Shown in pieces: positions 13,930-20,339 of a DNA stretch of 20,339 nt. This DNA is from an uncultured Porticoccus sp. (GTDB lineage: Bacteria > Pseudomonadota > Gammaproteobacteria > Pseudomonadales > Porticoccaceae), in the NCBI GenBank assembly GCA_950063125.1, contig CATLZI010000006.1, positions 1-20,339 of the forward strand. The letters are read 5' to 3'. The notes under the pieces were generated by a model, which did not search any database, was not told the origin of the DNA, and saw only the letters and a list, made by a program, of their open reading frames with translations. Position numbers and translations under genes: made by a program. Within the stretch, counting starts at the first letter, position 1. Each line of letters starts with the position of its first letter.

Positions 13930-16900
13930 TGTTGAGTCGCCTGATCCAGTTTTCCCTCAGCCAGCGATTGTTGATCGGCTTACTGACTCTGCTGCTGATC
14001 GGTTTCGGCAGCCGTGCCATGCTGAACCTGCCCATCGATGCTTTTCCGGATATCTCACCCACCCAGGTAAAACTGATTATCAAATCGCCGGGCATGACAC
14101 CGGAAGAAGTGGAATCACTGATCACCCAGCCCATCGAAGTGGAACTGCTCGGCATCCCCGACCAGACAGTGCTGCGCTCCATTTCCAAATACGCCCTCAG
14201 CGCCATCACCCTGGACTTCGCCGAGGGAACAGACATCTACTGGGCCCGCCAGCAGGTCACCGAGCGGTTGAACAATATCTGGAGCGATCTGCCCGGCAAT
14301 ATCAGCGGGGGACTGGCCCCCATGAGCACACCGCTCAGTGACATGTTCATGTTCACCGTGGACAACGACAATCTCTCCCTGCAACAGCGGCGCTACCTGC
14401 TGGACTGGACCATCCGCCCCGCTCTGCGCACGGTGCCCGGCGTGGCCGACGTGAACGCGCTGGGTGGTTTTGTCAAAACCTATGAGGTGGCACCGCGCCG
14501 GGAGGCAATGGCTCAGATGCAGGTAACCAACGCCGATATCGTCGCCGCCCTGCAGGCCAACAACCGCAACGATGGGGCTGGCCGACTGGATCAGGGCGAG
14601 GAAGCCATCCTGGTGCGAGTGGCCGGTGCCCTCACCTCCCTGGAGGATCTGGCGGCCATTCGCCTCGACAACGCCCTCGGCCAGTCCATTCCCCTCAGCC
14701 AGATTTCCGACATTTCCCTAGGCAGCCTGGAGCGCTACGGCTCAGTCACCGCCAATGGCGAGGGAGAAGTGGTACAGGGGCTGGTGATCGGCCTGAGCGG
14801 GGCCAACGCCAGAAACGTAGTGGACGGCGTGCAGGACAAACTGGCAGAACTGCATACCAGCCTGCCGGAGGGCACTGCCATCAATGTATTCTACGACCGC
14901 AGCGTGTTGATCGAGCGGGCGGTGGGCACAGTGAGCCTGGCGCTGTTGGAAGCGGTGGTACTGGTGGTAATCCTGTTGGTGCTGTTCCTCGGCAACTGGC
15001 GCGCCGCGGTGACCGTCTCACTGGTTCTACCCCTGTCGGCGCTGTTCACCTTTTTCATGATGGACCGCATGGGCATGTCCGCCAACCTGATGAGCCTCGG
15101 CGGCCTGGTGATTGCCATCGGCATGCTGGTGGACTCCGCCATCGTTATTGTCGAGAACATTGTCTCGGCATTGGGCCAACAGCAGGTGCGACAGAAAAAC
15201 GGCGGCACGCCCCTACCCCGTCTGCACATCATTTTCCGGGCAGTAAAGGACGTGGCGGTGCCGGTCACCTCCGGTGTTGCCATCATCGTCATCGTGTTTC
15301 TGCCACTGCTGACCCTGCAGGGGCTGGAAGGCAAACTGTTCGGCCCGGTGACCCTGACCATCGTGTTCGCTCTGCTGGGATCCCTGGCGCTGTCTCTCAC
15401 CGCCATCCCGGTGCTGGCATCCTTCATGATCCGCAAGGGCAGCGAACGCGAGCCCTGGCTCAGCCGCCAGTTGCTGCGAGCCTATGAACCACTGTTGGAC
15501 AAGGCGCTTGCCAAACCCCTCTGGCTGGTGGGCGGTTCTGCCGCACTGCTGGTGGTATCGGTTTTGGTGTTCCCGCTGGTGGGCAAAACCTTCATGCCCA
15601 CCATGGATGAGGGCGACATCATCGTGCAGTTGGAGTCGATTCCCTCCATCAATCTGGAAAACAGTACCCGCATCGTCAAACAGGTGGAAAAGGAACTGCT
15701 GAGTAATGTGCCGGAAATTCAGCGCATCGTCTCCCGCAGCGGCTCTGATGAAATTGGCATGGACCCCATGGGCCTCAACGAGACCGACGTGTTCCTGCAA
15801 CTGAAACCGATGGCGGAATGGCAGGCCGACAGCAAGGCGGAAATCGAGCAGAAGCTGCGCACGGTACTGGAGCGCTTCCCCGGCATCAACTACGGCTTCA
15901 CCCAGCCCATCGACATGCGCGTCTCGGAGATGCTCACCGGCTCGCGGGGTGACATCGCCATCAAGGTGTTCGGCCCGGATCTGGCCACATTAAACCAACT
16001 GACCCAGGCTATTTCCACGCGGGTGGAGACCATCGACGGCGCCGTGGATACCACTGCCACCATTAACGAGGGAGCCCAGTACCTGCAGGTGAGCGTGAAC
16101 CGCCAGCGGGCCGGCATGCTGGGCATCGACGTGGAAGCCCTGCAGAATCGCCTGCGGGCGGAAATAGAGGGACTGCCCCTGGGCAACATTATCGAACACA
16201 CCGCCCGGGTGCCATTGATGCTGCGCTATCACAAACCCCAAGGGGACGGCGTGATGCAACTTCAACGGAGACGCATCAACCTGGCCAATGGCAGCACCAT
16301 TCCCCTCGCAGAGCTGGCAGATATCCGCCGCATCGAAGGACCGGTTGGGGTTTCCCGCGAGTCCGGTCAGCGCTTTGCAGTGGTGCGCACCAATGTGGAG
16401 GGTCGCGATCTGGTGGGCTTCGTCGATGAGGCCAAGGCCGCCATCGCCGCAGATATCGATCTGCCCCAGAGCTATTCTCTGGCCTGGGGTGGCCAGTTCG
16501 AGAATCAGCAGCGGGCGGCCGCCCGACTGGCACTGGTGGTGCCAGTCGCACTGGGCCTGATCGCCCTGCTGCTATTCATCACCTTCGGTTCCCTGAAACA
16601 GACCGCCATCATTCTCTCCAACATTCCCTTCGCGCTCACCGGCGGCCTGTTGGCCCTGTGGCTCACCGGCCAGTTCCTGTCCGTTCCCGCCTCGGTGGGT
16701 TTTATCGCCCTGCTCGGTATCGCGGTGATGAATGGCGTGGTGATGATGTCCCACTTCAATTACCTGCAAGCGAAGGGCCTGCCCATGGCCGACGTGGTGA
16801 AACAGGGCGCACTGCGGCGTCTGCGCCCGGTGATGATGACCGCCAGCACCTGCGCTTTTGGCCTGTTACCTCTATTGGCAGCCAGCGGGCCCGGTTCTGA

Positions 16901-17036
16901 ATTACAAAAGCCCCTGGCCATCGTGGTGATCGGCGGTTTGATCAGCTCCACTCTGCTGACCCTGTTCCTGCTGCCGGTCATCTATCGACGTTTTCACAGC
17001 ACTGACCATAACAACTTGTCAGGAGAAACCGTATGA
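13929..17036 (+). CDS. Heavy-metal efflux RND transporter, CzcA/CusA family
   Basis: A 1035-residue inner-membrane proton-driven pump of full family length. N-terminal DAFPDISPTQVKLIIKSPGM and the pattern ITQPIEVELLGIP are signatures of heavy-metal RND proteins. Twelve membrane helices are expected. TM4 carries AIGMLVDSAIVIVEN with Asp402 and Glu409, the proton-relay residues. The first Asp of the zinc/cobalt-type DFG motif is Ala here, while the CusA motif is AIGAMVD, so this is a variant class. In the periplasmic part, FMPTMDEGDIIVQL has Gln where, as recalled, CusA has a copper-binding Met (YMPS). The C-terminal FGSLKQTAIIL and VGFIALLGIAVMNGVV segments are conserved. The family is certain; the metal is not decided by sequence. 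Confidence 0.96.
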   Translation: MLSRLIQFSLSQRLLIGLLTLLLIGFGSRAMLNLPIDAFPDISPTQVKLIIKSPGMTPEEVESLITQPIEVELLGIPDQTVLRSISKYALSAITLDFAEGTDIYWARQQVTERLNNIWSDLPGNISGGLAPMSTPLSDMFMFTVDNDNLSLQQRRYLLDWTIRPALRTVPGVADVNALGGFVKTYEVAPRREAMAQMQVTNADIVAALQANNRNDGAGRLDQGEEAILVRVAGALTSLEDLAAIRLDNALGQSIPLSQISDISLGSLERYGSVTANGEGEVVQGLVIGLSGANARNVVDGVQDKLAELHTSLPEGTAINVFYDRSVLIERAVGTVSLALLEAVVLVVILLVLFLGNWRAAVTVSLVLPLSALFTFFMMDRMGMSANLMSLGGLVIAIGMLVDSAIVIVENIVSALGQQQVRQKNGGTPLPRLHIIFRAVKDVAVPVTSGVAIIVIVFLPLLTLQGLEGKLFGPVTLTIVFALLGSLALSLTAIPVLASFMIRKGSEREPWLSRQLLRAYEPLLDKALAKPLWLVGGSAALLVVSVLVFPLVGKTFMPTMDEGDIIVQLESIPSINLENSTRIVKQVEKELLSNVPEIQRIVSRSGSDEIGMDPMGLNETDVFLQLKPMAEWQADSKAEIEQKLRTVLERFPGINYGFTQPIDMRVSEMLTGSRGDIAIKVFGPDLATLNQLTQAISTRVETIDGAVDTTATINEGAQYLQVSVNRQRAGMLGIDVEALQNRLRAEIEGLPLGNIIEHTARVPLMLRYHKPQGDGVMQLQRRRINLANGSTIPLAELADIRRIEGPVGVSRESGQRFAVVRTNVEGRDLVGFVDEAKAAIAADIDLPQSYSLAWGGQFENQQRAAARLALVVPVALGLIALLLFITFGSLKQTAIILSNIPFALTGGLLALWLTGQFLSVPASVGFIALLGIAVMNGVVMMSHFNYLQAKGLPMADVVKQGALRRLRPVMMTASTCAFGLLPLLAASGPGSELQKPLAIVVIGGLISSTLLTLFLLPVIYRRFHSTDHNNLSGETV

Positions 17037-17323
17037 ACACCCTGCTGGTACTGAACATCACCCCCGAACTGGAAGAGGAACTGGTGGACTATCTACTTTC
17101 ACTGGAAGAACTGGGCGGTTTTACTTCCTACTCGGTACACGGTCACGGTGAGCAGGGCCGCCTCTCCATTGCTGAACAGGTGAGCGGACGCCGGAAGCGG
17201 GTGCAGTTTGAAATCCTGTTGCCTGAACAACAGGTGGACAGTCTGATCGCCAGACTCGCCGAAGAAGTCGGCAAGGGTATTTATTACTGGCAGCTTCCTG
17301 TGGCCCGCAGTGGCCGCTTTTGA
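17033..17323 (+). CDS. DUF3240 family protein (PII-like, associated with heavy-metal RND pumps)
   Basis: 96 residues, cytoplasmic, no signal peptide. The start MNTLLVLNITPELEEELVDYLL and the middle GGFTSYSVHGHGEQGRLSIAEQVSGR fit the DUF3240 family, small proteins often found right after czcA-like genes and thought to have a PII-like ferredoxin fold. The start overlaps the pump stop by four bases (ATGA) and has AGGAG at 17021-17025, so it is the fourth gene of the operon. A regulatory or metal-binding role at the cytoplasmic face of the pump is plausible given the fold and the HGHG loop, but no function is established here. Confidence 0.85.
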   Translation: MNTLLVLNITPELEEELVDYLLSLEELGGFTSYSVHGHGEQGRLSIAEQVSGRRKRVQFEILLPEQQVDSLIARLAEEVGKGIYYWQLPVARSGRF

Positions 17324-17369
17324 TAGTGAATTTCCGACCCGACATTGATGGCCGCGGACCAGCAAGTGC

Positions 17370-17380
17370 GACAATTTGTC
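17370..17380. promoter_or_regulatory. Inverted repeat GACAA-T-TTGTC upstream of the TonB receptor gene
   Basis: 5-base arms with a one-base centre lie 68 bases before the GTG at 17448. The half-site is shared with the repeats at 11443-11481. A TAAGAT hexamer at 17407-17412 could be the -10; the repeat centre would then be about 32 bases upstream of it, a place from which an OmpR-type activator could replace a -35 element. The match is short, so this stays a candidate. Confidence 0.42.
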
Positions 17381-17433
17381 ACATCCCCAAAGGGTTGCTT
17401 CCACAGTAAGATGCCGGCCATTCGATATGACCC

Positions 17434-17440
17434 AGAAGGA
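17434..17440 (+). promoter_or_regulatory. Ribosome binding site AGAAGGA that decides the GTG start of the TonB receptor
   Basis: This Shine-Dalgarno match ends 7 bases before the GTG at 17448. The in-frame ATGs farther upstream (17376, 17427) have no comparable site, and starting there would put a polar extension before the signal peptide. Confidence 0.7.
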
Positions 17441-17447
17441 CGGCCCC

Positions 17448-19520
17448 GTGAAGCGCGACATTGTTGTAGCCACGCTATTGCTGAGCACCCTACCCGCCCC
17501 GATACTAGCGGATCACAACATCCCCGAAGAAATCGAGGTGACCGGTGTACAGTCCTCGACCCTGCTGACGCTGGACAGATCACCCGGAGAGCTCCCGCTG
17601 CTGGACAGCTCGGCACTGTTGAAACGTGTGCCCGGCGCCAACGTCAACAGCAACGGTCCGGTGACGGGAATCGCTCAATACCGCGGACTCTACGGCGACC
17701 GCGTCAGCATTCATATCGACCACGCACCGACTCTCACTGGTGGTCCCAACGCCATGGACGCACCGCTGACCTACACACCGCCCCTGCTGCTGAAATCCCT
17801 TAATGTGGATCGGGGCATCGCCCCGGTCAGTGCCGCCCAGGAGAGCATCGGCGGGCACATCACCGCCATCCTGGACCGCGGCGAATTCAACGACAGTGAT
17901 GACTTCAACGTCTCCGGCTCCATCGCCAGCCGTTTCAACGGTGTCAGCGATGGCTCCAACACCGCCCTGAAATCCACGCTGGCCAACAACCGCCATAAAC
18001 TGTCAGCAATGTTTAGTCACGACGAAGGCAACGAAACCCGCGTCGGCGACGATGACAAGATCGGTGGCAGCCAGTACCGGCGGGGCCGCTACGACCTCAG
18101 CTACGGCTGGCGCAACGACAACAGCAGCATCGAAATCTATACCGGAGAGCTGGACACCCGGGACACGGGCACCCCCGCGTTGCCCATGGACATCAACTAC
18201 ATCGACGGCGATACCGTGGGCGCCAATGTCAGCACCATCCTCGGGGAGGTTGTCCTCAGCGGCCATCTCTCCTACAACCACGTCGATCACAAAATGGACA
18301 ATTATTCCCAGCGAACCGCCCCCGACTCGCTGGCCAGGTACCGTATCAACAACACCACCGCCCACAATACCGCCTGGTCCCTGCAGGCCCGCTGGCCGAT
18401 GGTCAGCGGCTTTCTGACCCTGGGCTCGGACGGCAACGAGACGGTCCACACGGCCACCATCTCCAACCCCAACAACGCGATGTTTGAAGTGGCCAACTTC
18501 AACGATGCGGAACGGGACACCTACGGCATTTTCACCGAGTGGGAAGGCGACATCGGCGAGTGGCATGTGCAGACCGGCGCGCGGGTCAACCGGGTGAAAA
18601 TGAACAGCGAGTCCGTCGGCGCCAGCGGCCTGACGGGAATGATGGCGATGAATGCCAATATGCTGGCGACAGTTTTTAACAACGGCGATCTGGACGAAGA
18701 TTTTACCTATCTTGACCTGGCCCTTAACCTGAGCCTTCCGCTCACCGATACCACCAGACTGAACCTGGGCCTGGGCCGCAAGAACCGCGCGCCTTCCTAC
18801 CAGGAACGCTACCTCTGGTTGCCGCTGACAGCCACCGGTGGTCTGGCGGACGGTCGCAACTATATTGGCAATCTGGACCTGGACGAGGAAACCGCCCACG
18901 AGGTCACCGTCGGTATCGACTGGCAGACCGGCAAAGCCTGGGCAACACCACAACTGTTCTACCGCCGCATTGATGACTATATCCAGGGCGTGCCGTCCGA
19001 CAATGCCACCGCCAATATGCTCAGCACCATGATGAGTGGTGAGGCGGCACTGATGTTCGACAATGTGGACGCCAAAATGTACGGCGCGGACATGGGCTAC
19101 GGCTACCTGATTTCCTCCACCCTTCGCCTGGAGGGCAACCTCAGCTATGTGCGCGGCAAGCGCCGGGATGAGGATGATGACCTGTACCGGGTGGCGCCTC
19201 TCAACAACCGCCTGTCCCTGATCTACGAACAGCGCGCCCTGATGCTGGCCCTGGAATCGGTGCTCTACGCCAGCCAGAACAAGGTATCCGACTTTAATCA
19301 GGAGGAAAAAACCGCCGGCTACGGGATCCTCAATCTGTCCGGCAGCTACCGGCTGACACCGCAACTGACTCTGTCCGGCGGCGTGGAAAACCTGTTCGAC
19401 AATCGCTACGAGGATCACCTCGCCGGCTACAACCGCAATGGCGACAGCGATATAGCTTTGGGAGAGCGGTTACCGGGGGCAGGCCGGAATATTTATCTGG
19501 CAGCAACTCTGCACTGGTAA
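17448..19520 (+). CDS. TonB-dependent outer-membrane receptor, copper-receptor-like (OprC/NosA type)
   Basis: 690 residues from the GTG at 17448, giving a compact signal peptide (MKRDIVVATLLLSTLPAPILA) and then EEIEVTGVQ as a TonB box. The plug domain (about 30-145) has the usual LLKRVPGANVNSNGP, QYRGLYGDRVSIHIDHAP, and NAMDAPLTYTPP followed by RGIAPVSAAQESIGG. The MDAP-x-TY stretch recalls the plug of OprC/NosA copper receptors. The 22-strand barrel ends in the canonical GVENLFDNRYEDHL and terminal aromatic LHW. A Met cluster (M398, M399, M401, M405) lies in an external-loop-sized segment and could bind Cu(I). It follows the efflux operon by 124 bases with its own candidate operator. The receptor family is certain; copper specificity is likely but not proven. 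Confidence 0.9.
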   Translation: MKRDIVVATLLLSTLPAPILADHNIPEEIEVTGVQSSTLLTLDRSPGELPLLDSSALLKRVPGANVNSNGPVTGIAQYRGLYGDRVSIHIDHAPTLTGGPNAMDAPLTYTPPLLLKSLNVDRGIAPVSAAQESIGGHITAILDRGEFNDSDDFNVSGSIASRFNGVSDGSNTALKSTLANNRHKLSAMFSHDEGNETRVGDDDKIGGSQYRRGRYDLSYGWRNDNSSIEIYTGELDTRDTGTPALPMDINYIDGDTVGANVSTILGEVVLSGHLSYNHVDHKMDNYSQRTAPDSLARYRINNTTAHNTAWSLQARWPMVSGFLTLGSDGNETVHTATISNPNNAMFEVANFNDAERDTYGIFTEWEGDIGEWHVQTGARVNRVKMNSESVGASGLTGMMAMNANMLATVFNNGDLDEDFTYLDLALNLSLPLTDTTRLNLGLGRKNRAPSYQERYLWLPLTATGGLADGRNYIGNLDLDEETAHEVTVGIDWQTGKAWATPQLFYRRIDDYIQGVPSDNATANMLSTMMSGEAALMFDNVDAKMYGADMGYGYLISSTLRLEGNLSYVRGKRRDEDDDLYRVAPLNNRLSLIYEQRALMLALESVLYASQNKVSDFNQEEKTAGYGILNLSGSYRLTPQLTLSGGVENLFDNRYEDHLAGYNRNGDSDIALGERLPGAGRNIYLAATLHW

Positions 19521-19546
19521 CCTGACCATTCTGGTAATATCCGGTC

Positions 19547-20339
19547 ATGGTCACCACCCTTGATTCATTCAGACACTCGGCAGCGCGGCAAAACCTGCGC
19601 CAGCTGAGCGTCATCCGCAACATCGCTCTTGGGGGCCAGATTCTGGCCCTGCTTTTTTTCAGTCAGATCCGGGATATCGGGTTACCCATACTGATCCTGG
19701 GAGCCATTCTCGCCCTCTACGCCATTGTCATTACCACCACCTGGTGGCGCACCTTCCGTTACCCAATCATTACCGAACTGGAATTTTTCTGCCACCTACT
19801 GGTGGACATCCTGTTTTTTACTGCCCTGCTTTTTTTTAGTGGCGGCGCCTCAAACCCGTTCATTTCCTACTATCTTGTGCCCATCAGCATTGCGGCGACC
19901 ACATTGCCCCTGCGTTATACCTGGACCATAACGCTACTTTCACTGGCGGCCTACAGCTGGCTGCTGAACTTTTACCTGCCCATTCCAGCCCTGGCGCCAG
20001 GCCATCATCACGACGGCGTCAGCAATCTGCATATTCTTGGCATGTGGCTTAACTTCGCGGTCAGCGCGGGGCTGATTACCTATTTTGTGACCCGTATGGC
20101 CCGCACCTTGAAACAGCAGGAGGAACAGCTGACCACACAGCGGGAAAACCAGCTGCGGGATGAACAGCTGCTGGCCATCGGTTCACTGGCTGCGGGTACA
20201 GCCCATGAACTGGGGACTCCACTCAACACCATGAAAATTCTGGTGGACGAAATGGTGGCAGACCAGTCCGGTTCAAACGACGACCTGAATATCTTGCAGC
20301 AACAGATTGAACAATGTCGGCTTACCCTGAAACTGCGGG
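19547..20339 (+). CDS. RegB/PrrB-like redox sensor histidine kinase (3' truncated by window end)
   Basis: The frame is open from the ATG at 19547 to the window edge, 264 codons. About six membrane helices occupy residues 20-185. GGASNPF (99-105), followed by SYYLVPISIAATTLPLRYTW, is the hallmark of RegB/PrrB/RoxS kinases, where it forms the quinone-sensing region. A HHHDG loop lies at 153-157. The phosphoacceptor region AAGTAHELGTPLNTM has His220, and Cys257 sits in QQIEQCRLTL, the position of the redox-active Cys of RegB (His225 and Cys265 in Rhodobacter, recalled). The ATPase domain is beyond the window. Spacing from the TonB receptor stop is 26 bases with only a weak ribosome site, so co-transcription is possible. 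A regA/prrA partner is expected downstream. Confidence 0.9.
   Translation, partial: MVTTLDSFRHSAARQNLRQLSVIRNIALGGQILALLFFSQIRDIGLPILILGAILALYAIVITTTWWRTFRYPIITELEFFCHLLVDILFFTALLFFSGGASNPFISYYLVPISIAATTLPLRYTWTITLLSLAAYSWLLNFYLPIPALAPGHHHDGVSNLHILGMWLNFAVSAGLITYFVTRMARTLKQQEEQLTTQRENQLRDEQLLAIGSLAAGTAHELGTPLNTMKILVDEMVADQSGSNDDLNILQQQIEQCRLTLKLR

Noticed and set aside
18003..19418. 471-codon minus-strand open frame
   Set aside because: Antisense shadow of the TonB receptor in GC-rich DNA; Val/Gly/Gln-rich translation with no domain.

Overview
The window looks like part of the chromosome of a free-living, probably marine or environmental gammaproteobacterium. This rests on protein character (SulP plus Usp pair, heavy-metal RND pump with a DUF3240 protein, TonB receptor, RegB/PrrB-type kinase, PpkA-like Ser/Thr kinase), not on any phylogenetic marker. 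All genes are densely packed, and no RNA genes, transposases, integrases or CRISPR arrays were seen.

Layout. (1) 1-1550, plus strand: the 3' part of a SulP anion transporter, overlapping a tandem-domain universal stress protein (usp). (2) 1551-9288: an AT-richer block. It holds one tightly packed minus-strand operon of seven genes (reading 8847 down to 1805): a membrane-anchored trypsin-like pseudoprotease with a cytoplasmic FHA domain, an apparently active protease of the same architecture, a glycine-zipper/SH3 lipoprotein, a small secreted protein, a transmembrane Ser/Thr kinase, a soluble FHA protein and a PP2C phosphatase. (3) 9253-9351: a truncated second copy of the usp 3' end; its last 63 bases match the end of the intact usp at 61 positions. 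The seven-gene block is therefore bracketed by direct repeats, and taking it out would put usp directly against the convergent genes that follow. (4) 9360-11357, minus strand: a sensor histidine kinase and its OmpR-type regulator. (5) 11531-17323, plus strand: an overlapping outer-membrane factor / membrane-fusion protein / RND pump operon of the heavy-metal type, ending in a DUF3240 protein. (6) 17448-19520: a TonB-dependent receptor resembling copper receptors. (7) 19547 to the window end: the 5' part of a RegB/PrrB-like redox sensor kinase.

How the parts may work together. The kinase, phosphatase and FHA proteins are the toolkit for reversible threonine phosphorylation that is known from type VI secretion control, but no secretion genes are present here. 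Instead the readers are FHA domains fused through one membrane span to periplasmic serine-protease folds, one with an intact triad and one with Tyr in place of the catalytic Ser. This suggests an inside-out pathway in which cytoplasmic phosphorylation controls a periplasmic protease and pseudoprotease pair, and it is the best candidate for an undescribed system. In the right half, TTGTC/GACAA half-sites lie both between the regulator gene and the pump operon and upstream of the TonB receptor, which suggests one metal-responsive two-component regulon governing both export and outer-membrane entry.
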